A stretch of 36,612 bases of DNA. It comes from Acidimicrobiaceae bacterium. Its GTDB lineage: Bacteria > Actinomycetota > Acidimicrobiia > Acidimicrobiales > Aldehydirespiratoraceae. Positions 1 to 7,911 of this stretch are shown one piece after another. Both the position numbers and the translations under genes were made by a program. The number at the start of each line of letters is the position of its first letter. Positions within the stretch are counted from its first letter, which is position 1. The stretch spans positions 1 through 36,612 of the forward strand of contig JAPPLH010000016.1 in the NCBI GenBank assembly GCA_028819505.1. Reading direction: 5' to 3'. The notes under the pieces are model-generated. The model saw only the letters and a program-made list of their open reading frames with translations, was not told the origin of the DNA and did not search any database.

Positions 1-187
1 ACCAGGCCGCCAGATCCGCCCATGACTCGCTCTCGACCCGCAGCCACAACTCTCCAGCGGAGATGTGCGACCCGACCAGCGCGTCGCCCAGCGCGCTGCC
101 GGCCCGCTCCAGGAGAGCCTCGGCCTCGGCGTCCGCCGCCGCTTCTGCGGCGTCGGTCTCGGATGGGGCGGTGTCAGTCGACGACAA
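1..187 (-). CDS. nuoC: NADH-quinone oxidoreductase subunit C, second copy, 5' part only
   Basis: Only the N-terminal ~62 residues are inside the window; the gene runs off the left edge. After an Ala/Glu-rich stretch the reading frame gives a pattern usual near the NuoC N-terminus ([15 protein letters not shown], then [15 protein letters not shown]). NuoC is part of the hydrophilic connecting arm of Complex I, beside NuoD. The TTG at 187 is chosen because GGAGGGG lies 8 nt upstream; an in-frame GTG at 196 is the alternative, but its ribosome site would be too close. Either start overlaps the end of nuoB2, as expected in a nuo operon. Identity rests on context plus a short match. Confidence 0.7.
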   Translation of the reverse strand, partial: MSSTDTAPSETDAAEAAADAEAEALLERAGSALGDALVGSHISAGELWLRVESESWADLAAW

Positions 188-674
188 TCGGCTCACCCCT
201 CCAGCGCTCCCCCATGTCCTCGTTCTGGATGCGCTCCTGCAGCATGACGATCCCCTCGAGCAGGGCCTCGGGTCGGGGCGGGCAGCCGGGCACGTACACG
301 TCGACCGGGATGATCTGGTCGACGCCCTTGGTGACCGAGTAGCTGTCCCAGTAGGGGCCCCCGCAGTTGGCGCACGACCCCATGGAGATCACGTACTTGG
401 GGTCGGGCATCTGCTCGTACAGGCGGCGCACCGACGGCGCCATCTTGTCGGTGACGGTGCCGGAGATCACCACCAGGTCGGCCTGCCGCGGGCTGGCCGG
501 CAGGGGGATCACGCCAAGGCGCATCACGTCGTAGCGGGGCGAGCCGAAGGCCGCACCCATCTCGATGGCGCAGCAGGCCAGGCCCCACTGGTACACCCAC
601 AGCGAGTACTTGCGGCTCATGCTGAGCAGCGTCGACAGGGGCTTGGGGACCTTGCCCGACTCCACTAGACCCAT
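174..674 (-). CDS. nuoB: NADH-quinone oxidoreductase subunit B, second copy (NuoB2)
   Basis: 166 residues, the usual core length of NuoB, which holds the terminal [4Fe-4S] cluster N2 that reduces quinone. The four expected ligands are visible: adjacent Cys34-Cys35 in LACCAIEM, Cys101 in MGSCANCGG, and Cys131 in [11 protein letters not shown]. The family stretch [18 protein letters not shown] is intact. An extra cysteine (Cys104) gives CANC where the other NuoB in this window has CASS. The start is the ATG at 674; the open frame upstream has no good start. It is clearly a distinct paralogue of the NuoB at 24973-25575, with a shorter N-terminus and C-terminus. It lies between nuoA2 and nuoC2. 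Confidence 0.95.
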   Translation of the reverse strand: MGLVESGKVPKPLSTLLSMSRKYSLWVYQWGLACCAIEMGAAFGSPRYDVMRLGVIPLPASPRQADLVVISGTVTDKMAPSVRRLYEQMPDPKYVISMGSCANCGGPYWDSYSVTKGVDQIIPVDVYVPGCPPRPEALLEGIVMLQERIQNEDMGERWRGEPIVVD

Positions 675-787
675 CGGGCGCACCCCACGAGACCCCGCAC
701 CGTCATGCCCGTCGCAGTACCCTGTTGCGCCCACTTCATGGTCACGAACTCGCAGGCGGGGAGCTTCCAGCGCACCGTCACACCCAT
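665..787 (-). CDS. 40-residue bridging ORF between nuoA2 and nuoB2 (uncertain)
   Basis: An ATG-started 40-codon frame overlaps the last 10 nt of nuoA2 and the first 10 nt of nuoB2, so it exactly fills an otherwise 103-nt gap in a tightly packed operon. The product begins [10 protein letters not shown] and ends GCARWV. No domain is recognised, and no separate ribosome site is obvious. It may be a real micro-protein, a translational coupling device that carries ribosomes to nuoB2, or chance. Overlap at both ends is the only positive evidence. Confidence 0.3.
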   Translation of the reverse strand: MGVTVRWKLPACEFVTMKWAQQGTATGMTVRGLVGCARWV

Positions 788-1143
788 CTGAGCATTCTCT
801 TGCGCCAAGCGTAGAGCAGGCCGAGGAGCAGGATGAAGATGAAGATGGCCATCTCGACCAGACCGAACAGGGCGTAGGCCTCCAGGCGGGCGGCCCACGG
901 GAAGATGAACACGGCCTCCACGTCGAACAGCACGAACAGCAGGGCGAAGACGTAGTAGCGGATGTTGGCCTGCGACCACATGTCCCCGACGGGGTCGACG
1001 CCGGACTCGTAGTTCTCGACCTTCGCCGGGGTGGGGCGGGACGGCCGCAGGATGCGGCCCGCACCCAGGAGCGCGGCCACGATGACGGCGCCGACAGCCC
1101 CGAATATTCCGACCGTCAGATAGGTGCGCAGGAACTCCGACAC
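778..1143 (-). CDS. nuoA: NADH-quinone oxidoreductase subunit A, second copy (NuoA2)
   Basis: 121 residues, the normal NuoA length, with three membrane helices: about residues 8-28, 63-83 and 89-111. The family motif [15 protein letters not shown] is present with the conserved Asp and Glu, and the first cytoplasmic loop has the usual YESG sequence (YECG in the other copy). NuoA is a membrane subunit at the quinone-site end of Complex I. Gene order A-B-C on the minus strand is the start of a nuo operon that continues past the left edge. It is shorter than the NuoA at 25575-26075, which has a ~45-residue C-terminal tail. Confidence 0.95.
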   Translation of the reverse strand: MSEFLRTYLTVGIFGAVGAVIVAALLGAGRILRPSRPTPAKVENYESGVDPVGDMWSQANIRYYVFALLFVLFDVEAVFIFPWAARLEAYALFGLVEMAIFIFILLLGLLYAWRKRMLRWV

Positions 1144-1184
1144 GGGCCGGAAGCCTACCGTCGAGCCGGCCTGCTCGGCGTTGT

Positions 1185-1335
1185 CTCCCGCTCAAGCCCG
1201 CCGCCCGCTCACCGTCACTGCGCTCACCGGCCGCTCAAGCCCAGGCGCCTCGCAAGCTCACCGGCCGCTCAAGCCCAGGCGCCTCGCAAGCTCGGCCTCT
1301 CAAGCCCCGGCGCCTCGCAAGCTCGGCCTCTAGCC
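1185..1335. repeat. Degenerate interspersed/tandem repeat block upstream of nuoA2
   Basis: The stretch holds three near-identical units built on CTCAAGCCCAGGCGCCTCG followed by CAAGCTC, two of them preceded by CACCGGCCGCT. Related sequence (GCGCTCAC, GGGCCGCTCGGG) recurs at 11095-11139, 15026-15074, 24899-24946, 29498-29546, 34155-34266 and 36444-36612. The last few bases carry the stop codon of the membrane-protein gene at 1330. Function is unknown. Confidence 0.7.
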
Positions 1336-1785
1336 GAGGAGCACGACCCGGCGAGCCATCCAGGCCGCGCAACCCGACAGCAGCACGGCCGGCCCCGGGC
1401 GCCAGGCCACGACCGCCAGCCGCATCGCGGTCGCGTCGCCGGCGGACGGCACCGACAGGACATTGATGATCGCGAGCACGCCGAGAAGGGCCACCGCAAC
1501 CGACGCCCAGTAGACCGACCGCCGCAGCCGGGGGACCATGTCGGAGGCCGGAGTGGTACACACCGCCACGGCCGCGCCCACCAGCAACAGCCCGGTCGTG
1601 GCGTTGACATTGGTGAGAGCGCTGTGAAGGTCGTCCCACCACGGGTAGCGACGATCGATCCCGGCATACCGGATCATGGGCGCGGCCACATGCAGCAGCG
1701 CGGCGGCCAGCAAGACCACGACCAGCACCTCCCGCGCCTCGTCCCAGGCCACCGGCAGTGGCCGCCGGTCGCGCTCGCCAGCCAC
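1330..1785 (-). CDS. Small hypothetical membrane protein, 151 residues
   Basis: No family is recognised. The product has about four hydrophobic segments (roughly residues 18-36, 60-76, 88-108 and 122-148), so it is very probably an integral membrane protein. The start is a GTG at 1785 without a clear ribosome site; a later start is possible. The C-terminus and stop codon fall inside the repeat block at 1185-1335, so the original 3' end may have been altered by the repeat. It is co-oriented with nuoA2 but separated from it by that block, so an operon link is doubtful. Confidence 0.6.
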   Translation of the reverse strand: MAGERDRRPLPVAWDEAREVLVVVLLAAALLHVAAPMIRYAGIDRRYPWWDDLHSALTNVNATTGLLLVGAAVAVCTTPASDMVPRLRRSVYWASVAVALLGVLAIINVLSVPSAGDATAMRLAVVAWRPGPAVLLSGCAAWMARRVVLLG

Positions 1786-1879
1786 AGCGAGAACGTACCC
1801 GCTCGCGAGACGGGGATGCGGGAAGGTAGGCGAAGGCGCCTAGAGAACCGGAGGGGGTGGGCGCAGACCTAGGAGGTGG

Positions 1880-2218
1880 TCAGCCCCCGACCCCGGCTAG
1901 CGCATCGGCGCGCGATCCGTGGACCGGGATGATCTTGTCGAACCCACTGATCTCAAAGATCTCCCGGATCGAATCGGACAGCGAGCAGACGGCCATCTTG
2001 GCGTTCTGCTTCTGGAGCGTCTTGGCCACGAGCAGAACCACGCGCAGGCCGGCGCTGCTGATGTAGGAGATGCCCTCGAAGTCCAGCACCATCCCGGTGT
2101 CGTCCGGGCTGATGGCCGCCTCGAGGGCTTCGTGGAACTCAAGGGCATTGGCACCGTCGACGCGGCCCTCAGCCATCGCAATCAACGCTCCCCCCTGCCT
2201 GTCAGTGCTGATGTTCAA
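1880..2218 (-). CDS. STAS-domain anti-anti-sigma-factor-like protein (SpoIIAA type)
   Basis: 112 residues spanning one STAS domain. The core motif ISYISSAGLRVVLLVAK contains the serine that is phosphorylated by partner anti-sigma kinases in this family, and IREIFEISGFDKIIPV is the usual C-terminal half. Such proteins bind an anti-sigma factor and release the sigma factor in stress or morphology pathways. I chose the TTG at 2218 because AGGAG lies 10 nt upstream and the product then begins like other family members; an ATG at 2284 would add 22 residues without homology. No anti-sigma kinase or sigma gene is adjacent, so its partner must be elsewhere. Confidence 0.88.
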   Translation of the reverse strand: MNISTDRQGGALIAMAEGRVDGANALEFHEALEAAISPDDTGMVLDFEGISYISSAGLRVVLLVAKTLQKQNAKMAVCSLSDSIREIFEISGFDKIIPVHGSRADALAGVGG

Positions 2219-2451
2219 TGGTCCGCATCTCCTCGGTGTCGCGATCAGACCGTCGGCTAGCCGTGGCCGCTGACTGAGCGACATAGTAACCCCCGCGCGC
2301 GGCGCGCGCCTACCGTGCCGTGACAGGTTCCCGTCCGGCGCCGGTCCCGGCGGCGTGCCCGCCAGATCGCCGACCCGGCCCGGCGAGGCCCGGCGGGGCT
2401 CGGCGGAGTATTCTCGGCGCTCTCTCGACGCGGGCTACGGGGAAGGGCCGG

Positions 2452-4107
2452 GTGCTGCTGGACGTATTCCTTCCGATCGGGCTGCTGATCGTGGTGGCCA
2501 AGCTGCTCGAGGGCGCCCTCAGCCGTTTCGGGCTGAACTCGATCATCGCCTTCACGCTGACAGGCGTGCTGCTCGGTCCGGCCACGGGGATCGTCGAGCC
2601 TCACCACGACCTGAACCTGTTCCTCGAGATCGGCATCTTCGTCCTCTTCTTCATCGTCGGGCTGGACGAGATCGACGTTCCGGGCTTCGTGGCCACGATG
2701 CGGGGGCGATACTTCGCGGCGGCCGTCATCTCAGTGCTCATCTCGCTCGTGGCCGCCCTCGTCGTCACATCGGACATCTTCGGCGTCGATCTGGGGCTGG
2801 GCCTCGCGTTCGACGAGGCCCTGGCGCTGGCCGGGATACTGTCGTTGTCGAGCCTCGGCCTCGCGGCCAAGGTGCTTTCCGACGCCGGTACGCTCAAGCA
2901 GCCCATAGGGCTGAAGATCTTCACCATCGTGATCATCGCGGAGATCGCCTCCCTGCTCGTGGTGGGATTCACCATCGGGGAGCACGGCCCAGACCTGACC
3001 GCAGTGACGGTGTTGACGCTGCTGGGCAAGATCGTCGCCTTCGTCGTGGTGGCCTGGCTGCTGTCAGCGAAGATCCTGCCTGTGGTCATCGTCTACTTGC
3101 AGCGCATCTTCAATGTGCCGGAACTGTCCTTCGGCCTGCTGCTGGGAGGCCTGTTCCTGGTGGTGGTGGGCGCCGAGAACATGGGGCTGCACGGCACCAT
3201 CGGGGCACTGTTGTTCGGCGCCGCCCTGTCGGGACTGTCGCAGGGCGTGCGCGACGACATCATGCCGGGCATGCGGAGCGCCTCGGAGGGCTTCTTCGTC
3301 CCGCTGTTCTTCGCCTCGGCCGGCCTGTACTTCGACTTCTCGTTCCTGGAACTGGATCCTCTGACGGTGTCGGCTCTGGTGCTGGTGCCGCTGGTGGGCA
3401 AGTTCGCCGGCGCCTTCATCGGTACCTACGTCACCCGGCTCGACGCCCCGTTCGCGCTGGCGACCGGCCTGATGTCGAAGGGCGTGGCCGAGATCGCCTT
3501 CCTGCTCGTGCTCCACGAGAGCGGCGTCATCCCCAAGGAGATCTTCTCGCTGCTGGTGCTGACCATGTTCGGGTACATCCTGTTCATGCCGGCGATCCTG
3601 AACTTCGCGGTCAAGCGGACGGTGGTGCCGGAACATCCCTCGCTCCCCGGCGCGGTGGCACCGTCGTTCGCCCGCTATGCGCTGGAAGGCGTCAAGGTCC
3701 GCACCGTGCTGGACACCACCCGCGAGTATCCGGCATCGGACACGTCGGTGGTGGACTTCATCGACGCCTGGACGGCGCCCAACCAGCACGACTACCTGGT
3801 GGTGGACGACGGCATGGTGGCGGGGATCGTCTCGACGAGCGGGCTCCACTCGGTTCGCCGGGGCTCCCATGCCGCCGCCACGCTCGGCGAGGTGATGCGG
3901 GCCAGCACGCTGACCGCCCGGCCCGACGAGCCGATCCACGACGCGCTGGAGCGGATGACCAACGCGCCGCAGACGGTGATCCCGGTGACGGACCCGGAGT
4001 CGGGACGCTTCCTGGGATCGGTCACGAGCGCGGACGTGAGCCACCTGGTGGTGCTCATGGACGAGATCCAAGCAGAGCTCGAGCAGATGGACGCCGGGGA
4101 GCCCTAG
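2452..4107 (+). CDS. Monovalent cation/proton antiporter (CPA2 family) with C-terminal CBS domains
   Basis: 551 residues. The first ~390 form the many-helix Na+/H+ exchanger domain of the CPA2/KefB type, with family-like segments LFLEIGIFVLFFIVGLDEID, GTIGALLFGAALSG and GFFVPLFFASAGLYFDF. Residues ~415-540 look like a pair of CBS repeats (VDFIDAWTAPNQHDYLVVD and EPIHDALERMTNAPQTVIPV), which usually sense adenine nucleotides. It is expected to exchange Na+ or K+ for protons across the membrane. The GTG at 2452 has GGGGAAGGG just upstream; the longer frame from 2320 adds only a Pro/Arg-rich stretch. It is divergent from the STAS gene across 233 bp, which include the GC-only palindromic stretch GCGCGCGGCGCGCGC near 2295-2309. 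Confidence 0.9.
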   Translation: MLLDVFLPIGLLIVVAKLLEGALSRFGLNSIIAFTLTGVLLGPATGIVEPHHDLNLFLEIGIFVLFFIVGLDEIDVPGFVATMRGRYFAAAVISVLISLVAALVVTSDIFGVDLGLGLAFDEALALAGILSLSSLGLAAKVLSDAGTLKQPIGLKIFTIVIIAEIASLLVVGFTIGEHGPDLTAVTVLTLLGKIVAFVVVAWLLSAKILPVVIVYLQRIFNVPELSFGLLLGGLFLVVVGAENMGLHGTIGALLFGAALSGLSQGVRDDIMPGMRSASEGFFVPLFFASAGLYFDFSFLELDPLTVSALVLVPLVGKFAGAFIGTYVTRLDAPFALATGLMSKGVAEIAFLLVLHESGVIPKEIFSLLVLTMFGYILFMPAILNFAVKRTVVPEHPSLPGAVAPSFARYALEGVKVRTVLDTTREYPASDTSVVDFIDAWTAPNQHDYLVVDDGMVAGIVSTSGLHSVRRGSHAAATLGEVMRASTLTARPDEPIHDALERMTNAPQTVIPVTDPESGRFLGSVTSADVSHLVVLMDEIQAELEQMDAGEP

Positions 4108-4219
4108 CGGGCAGCGGTGCCGTACACCAGTGGGAACCTCGCGTCGTCGGCGGGGTATGCGCCCGTCACAGCCGATATCACCGTTCACAAGTATGTCACT
4201 GCGGTCTACGCTGCCGTGC

Positions 4220-5050
4220 ATGCCCATGGTGTTCGCCGGCGTCTGCAGTCACGCTCCGGGCATCGTCGGGCGCGCCGACCAGGCCGACCCGGATGTGAGG
4301 GACAGGGTCCACTCGGCCTACGGCGAGATGGCCGAGGCCCTGGCCGAGGCCCGGCCCGACGCCTTGATGGTCGTGGCCGCCGAGCACTTCGGCAACTTCT
4401 TCATGGACAACATGCCGAGCTTCGCCGTCGGGATGGCCGACTGCTACGAGGGGCCCATCGAGGATCCGGGGTGGCTGGGGATCGAGAGGTTCGTGGCGCC
4501 GGGCGATCGGGACCTGTCGCTGCGCCTCATCACCGAGATCATGAGAGCGTCGGACGTGGCCTACGCCGAGGAGTGGAAGTTCGATCACGGGATCGCGGTC
4601 CCGCTCCACTTCCTGACCCCCGACTACGACCTGCCCGTCATACCGGTCAACATCAACTGCCAGGGCCCTCCGCTCGCCCCCTATGAGCGGGTGTGGGCGT
4701 TCGGCGAGTCCATTCGCAGGGCCGCCGACAGCGTGCCCGAGCGGGTTGCGGTCGTCGGGACCGGCGGCATCTCCCACTGGCCGGCGACCCCCGACTCGGG
4801 GAAGATCAACAAGGCCTGGGACCGCGACTTCCTCGATCGCTGGTGCCGCAACGACCGCGAGGCGCTGCTCGACTACGACGACCGGTCCGTCTATACCGAG
4901 GCCGGCCAGGGCGCCTTCGAGATACGCACCTTCATCGCCGTAAGCGCGGCGGCGTCAGGGGCGCCCGGAACCGTTCACTGCTACCAGCCGGTGCCGATCT
5001 TCGCAGTGGGCTGCACCATCGCCACCTACGACCTCTCGGCCGCTGCCTGA
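4220..5050 (+). CDS. Class III extradiol ring-cleavage dioxygenase, catalytic (LigB-like) subunit
   Basis: 276 residues. The fold and motifs match the LigB superfamily (protocatechuate 4,5-dioxygenase beta, MhpB). Probable Fe(II) ligands are His11 (SHAPGI), His56 (AEHFGNFF) and Glu234 (FEIRTF), with His186 (GGISHWP) as the catalytic base and the family signature FDHGIAVPLHFL at 121-132. The substrate, presumably a catecholic acid or similar diol, cannot be told. ATG 4220 is used because homology starts there; ATG 4226 is equally possible, and no ribosome site is seen, so a leaderless message is conceivable. The small LigA-type subunit lies just downstream but on the opposite strand. Confidence 0.9.
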   Translation: MPMVFAGVCSHAPGIVGRADQADPDVRDRVHSAYGEMAEALAEARPDALMVVAAEHFGNFFMDNMPSFAVGMADCYEGPIEDPGWLGIERFVAPGDRDLSLRLITEIMRASDVAYAEEWKFDHGIAVPLHFLTPDYDLPVIPVNINCQGPPLAPYERVWAFGESIRRAADSVPERVAVVGTGGISHWPATPDSGKINKAWDRDFLDRWCRNDREALLDYDDRSVYTEAGQGAFEIRTFIAVSAAASGAPGTVHCYQPVPIFAVGCTIATYDLSAAA

Positions 5051-5062
5051 ACTTCGGGCAGT

Positions 5063-5176
5063 CAGCCGCACCGGCGGCGGCAAACCGCTCGGAGTTCGCC
5101 GGCATCGGCGGCGTGCCCCTCAGCCCGTCCCGCGACAGCCGCACCGCAGGCGGTCAACCGCTCGGAGTTCGCCGGC
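5063..5176. repeat. 41-bp direct repeat between the dioxygenase subunit genes
   Basis: Two 41-bp copies at 5063-5103 and 5136-5176 start with CAGCCGCACCG and end with AACCGCTCGGAGTTCGCCGG, with only a few mismatches. The second copy contains the last seven codons and the stop codon of the LigA-like gene. No transposon features are seen. Confidence 0.8.
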
Positions 5177-5507
5177 CGACCGCAGCCGTGTGGGCGTCGA
5201 CACCCTCGTACCCGCTGAGGGCGTACACCCCGGCCCGCACGGGGCCGTGCTCGGAAACGCCGTCGCGCATCCGCTGGAGGTAGTCGGCCCACCCGATCTG
5301 GTGCAGGGCGGCGAAGTGCATCAGGATCTGCCCGTTGACCCCGAGGACGTAGAGCAGACCGATATCGGGTTCGACGAGCGCCTCAACTTCCTCCTCGTCG
5401 AGTTCGTAGGAATCGAGCGCCTCCCGCCGGTCGGCGAGGTACGCCTCCTGAAGGTTGCGGTCGCGGTTCAGCTCGTAGAGGAACTTCTGGACGTAGTACA
5501 GGCTCAT
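5154..5507 (-). CDS. LigA-type small subunit of an extradiol dioxygenase
   Basis: 117 residues matching the LigA (aromatic-ring-opening dioxygenase alpha) domain: SLYYVQKFLYELNRD at the N-terminus, the acidic EALDSYELDEEEVEALVEPD region, then GLLYVLGVNGQILMHFAAL. In LigAB enzymes this helical subunit caps the active site of the LigB subunit. The ATG at 5507 is preferred; a TTG at 5516 would add three residues. It converges on the LigB-like gene (ending 5050) instead of preceding it in an operon, which is unusual. The extreme C-terminus lies in a 41-bp repeat and may not be ancestral. Confidence 0.85.
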   Translation of the reverse strand: MSLYYVQKFLYELNRDRNLQEAYLADRREALDSYELDEEEVEALVEPDIGLLYVLGVNGQILMHFAALHQIGWADYLQRMRDGVSEHGPVRAGVYALSGYEGVDAHTAAVGRRTPSG

Positions 5508-5552
5508 CGTGCCCAAGCGTAGAGGCGGCCCGCTGCCGGCCTGACGCCCCCG

Positions 5553-6839
5553 CTAGCGCCGCGCGGGGACCGGGTGGGCGTCGTAGGCGTCGATCCAGGA
5601 CTGCACCTCGGCTTCGTCGCCGAAGTCCACGCCGTCGGCGATCATGCCGGCGAGGATGTTGGTGGTCGCCGAGCGCTTGGACGGGTCGGCCGCATTGGCC
5701 CGCATCTCGAGGAACGACTCACGGGCCTTCGTGACGTTCATCTCCAGCAGTTCCTCGTCGAGTCCCCGCCATTCGCCGACGAAGCGCAGCCACTTCGGGA
5801 ACACCGACTCCACCATGTCGAGCGACTCGTCGTCGCACACGACCTCCGCCGGTATCCAGGCGACCAGGAGCATGGCGACCCGCAAGGGGCTCCAGCGCAG
5901 CGGGTCCATGTCGCACCACCCGTCGACGAAGCGGCAGGCGTTGTCCACCACCCACCCGGCACCGTCGCGGACCATCTCGGGCGCGGCCGCGAAGTGCTCG
6001 TCGAGGAACACCTCGAACAGGTCGTCGATGTCGTCGGGGTCCGGCGGATCGCCGAAGGGCGATGCGCCGCCCTCGGGGAGCAGCCCGACCCGCTGGTCTA
6101 TCAGCGCCCGCATCTTCTCGTCGTCGCGGTCCTCGTCACCGGCTTCGTCGTCGCCCGGGGGCCAGGCACAGTCGCGCCACTCCAGCCCCTCTAGAGCCAC
6201 CGCCCGAGCGTCGGCCAGGCTGATCTCGCTCACCGAGGAGTGCGGCACGGCCTCCACGGCGGTGGCCACGTCCTCGGTCGCCGGGCCGTACAGGAAGCTG
6301 CGCGCCAGGCCGCCCTCCCACGCGTTGACCTGCATGCCGATGCCCCAGACCTCTCCGTCACCGCGCACATAGTCGATCCACAGGGCACGATCGTCGCCCC
6401 ACGCGTCGGCCAGCAGCAGAGCCCGGCGAGGCACGACGTCTCCGAGCATGCCGGCCCACTCCGGCACGGCCGCGCCGCCCGCGGCGAGCTCGGCGAGCAG
6501 GTTGCGGGCCCGGCCGCGCTGGCCGGGGGGCCCGTAGGCGCCGAGGGCGGCCGCCACTCCCGCCGCCGCGGTCGGATCGGAACAGCGCCGGGCCGCCGCC
6601 AGCGCTCGGGACGCGTCCATGAGCGGCTCTTCGTCGAGGCCCTGCGGTCGGAACATCGACAGCATCGCCGACGCGGTCATCTCGGCATCAGTCAAGTCGT
6701 CGCAGTCGCGGAAATTCTCGGCCGCGTCCCGCATGAGCACCTCCTCGGCGGCCGGCCGGCCGCGCACCGGTCTGTACCCGGGTCTGGTTCCCTTCGGCGT
6801 GGTCCTGCCGCCGCGGCAGCGGCTCTTCGGACGTGGCAT
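5553..6839 (-). CDS. Hypothetical protein, 428 residues, acidic
   Basis: I do not recognise the family. The N-terminus is short and basic (MPRPKSRCRGGRTTPKGTRP), followed by a mostly helical Ala/Asp/Glu-rich body with a highly acidic linker (GDDEAGDEDRDDEKM, near 230-245). A later part is Trp-rich (WVVDNACRFVDGWCDMDPLRW). There is no signal peptide and no membrane helix, so it is probably cytosolic. ATG 6839 is chosen because AAGGAAG lies 8 nt upstream; the GTG at 6848 would overlap that site. Strong coding bias and length make it a real gene. It follows the LigA-like gene by coordinate but is transcribed toward it. Confidence 0.8.
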   Translation of the reverse strand: MPRPKSRCRGGRTTPKGTRPGYRPVRGRPAAEEVLMRDAAENFRDCDDLTDAEMTASAMLSMFRPQGLDEEPLMDASRALAAARRCSDPTAAAGVAAALGAYGPPGQRGRARNLLAELAAGGAAVPEWAGMLGDVVPRRALLLADAWGDDRALWIDYVRGDGEVWGIGMQVNAWEGGLARSFLYGPATEDVATAVEAVPHSSVSEISLADARAVALEGLEWRDCAWPPGDDEAGDEDRDDEKMRALIDQRVGLLPEGGASPFGDPPDPDDIDDLFEVFLDEHFAAAPEMVRDGAGWVVDNACRFVDGWCDMDPLRWSPLRVAMLLVAWIPAEVVCDDESLDMVESVFPKWLRFVGEWRGLDEELLEMNVTKARESFLEMRANAADPSKRSATTNILAGMIADGVDFGDEAEVQSWIDAYDAHPVPARR

Positions 6840-7140
6840 GGTCGTCACTTCCTTGTTCGGGTCCTCGTCGCGGCGAGCGCCAGTCGGGCACCCAACCGCC
6901 AGCGCCCCCGGTTCTACCCGCGGGCCACCAGCCGAGGGGGGATGCCGCCGCCCATCCTCGCCCTATGCCGAGTGGTGAGCGCCCTGACGACTCTGGAAGG
7001 CATCGGCGAAGCGCCCGCGAAGTGCGTGGAGGCATCACCACCGCGCGCTGCATTACCACCGCGGGCCGCGCTCCAACAAGCAGTGCTGGCTACCCGGGGC
7101 GACGCTGAAGCAAACGACAGCCGCTAGCCATCTAGTCGGG
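6840..7140. other. Intergenic stretch without a supported gene
   Basis: About 300 bases upstream of the 428-residue protein. The open frames here (for example 6833-7108 on plus and 6688-7059 on minus) are Pro/Arg/Gly-rich and lack ribosome sites or recognisable motifs. No tRNA, strong hairpin or repeat was found. It presumably holds the promoter of the gene at 5553-6839 (minus strand). Confidence 0.5.
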
Positions 7141-7416
7141 TCAGAGGTTGGCGGACGAGCCTGTCACGCCTGATCCTGACGCCAGACGCCATCCGCCTCG
7201 TCCGTTGGCTTGGGTGCAACGGACGACCTTCCCCGCATCAAGCAGTTTGTGGAGGATCCCTTCGGTGATGCCATCGTGCCGGGAGTGACCATGCGCCCTG
7301 TAGATGCCCGCGCGGCGGCTGATCTCAGCACATCCGAGGCACTGACCTGAGGCCAATACCCCAACGACGGCGCGCTCGAGAAGCTGAATCCCCACAAATG
7401 CGTTGCAGTGCTTCAT
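7141..7416 (-). CDS. Small helix-turn-helix-like hypothetical protein, 91 residues
   Basis: The product contains a segment that reads like a winged-helix start: IQLLERAVVGVLASGQ, then CAEISRRAGIYR as a possible recognition region, then ITEGILHKLLDAGKVVRC and a Gly/Trp wing (NGRGGW). This suggests a small DNA-binding protein, but no named family is certain. The ATG at 7416 has only a weak ribosome site. It is divergent from the 105-residue ORF at 7452 with 35 bp between, an arrangement that would suit a local regulator. Confidence 0.5.
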   Translation of the reverse strand: MKHCNAFVGIQLLERAVVGVLASGQCLGCAEISRRAGIYRAHGHSRHDGITEGILHKLLDAGKVVRCTQANGRGGWRLASGSGVTGSSANL

Positions 7417-7451
7417 AAGCGGACCCTAACCGAACGTGCAACTATGGAACA

Positions 7452-7769
7452 ATGGAAGCGGGACACGATCGGGGGACCTCTGGAGGCTTCCAGCGGACCC
7501 GGCCTGGGGACAGCGAGTCCGAGGAGGCGGGGTCCGCGGATCTTGAGAGTCTCAAGGCCGAAGCCGTGAGCCAGGCTCTGGCCGCTGCCGCGGCAGGCGA
7601 GGGGGTGGTGCAGGCGATTGAGCGCTTCGCGGATGCGGGAGGCGATCCCCGCGAGGTGCAGGAGGCGGTAGCGCAGGCTGTCGGCAGGGGAACCGGCATC
7701 AGCGACTTTCTGTCCTCGGAAGCCGAATTCATCGCGAGCTGCCTCCACGATGCAGCTACCAGCGCGTAG
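7452..7769 (+). CDS. Hypothetical small protein, 105 residues (uncertain)
   Basis: No family is recognised. The first 30 residues look disordered; the rest is Ala-rich and predicted helical (KAEAVSQALAAAAAGEG, then VVQAIERFADAGGDPREVQE). An upstream ATG at 7444 is in a different frame and stops early. Support is limited to length, reasonable codon use and lack of a better gene on the other strand. Confidence 0.4.
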   Translation: MEAGHDRGTSGGFQRTRPGDSESEEAGSADLESLKAEAVSQALAAAAAGEGVVQAIERFADAGGDPREVQEAVAQAVGRGTGISDFLSSEAEFIASCLHDAATSA

Positions 7770-7911
7770 ACGGGTGGCCATGGCGCCACACTCGCCGGCT
7801 GCCCGTCGAGGCCATGCATGTCGCTCAGCGGCGAAATCGGCGACCGTTCCTGCGCAGCAGCTCACGAGTTCGTCGCGGGATAGCTCGAAGACTTCCGGAC
7901 GCGCCGACGGG

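Noticed and set aside
565..1872. 435-residue plus-strand open frame over nuoA2 and the membrane protein
   Set aside because: Antisense shadow of genes with recognised families; composition is Pro/His/Gln-rich with no domain.
6688..7059. Minus-strand frame upstream of the 428-residue protein
   Set aside because: Overlaps the real gene start in another frame, has no ribosome site and reads as Arg/Trp/Gly noise.
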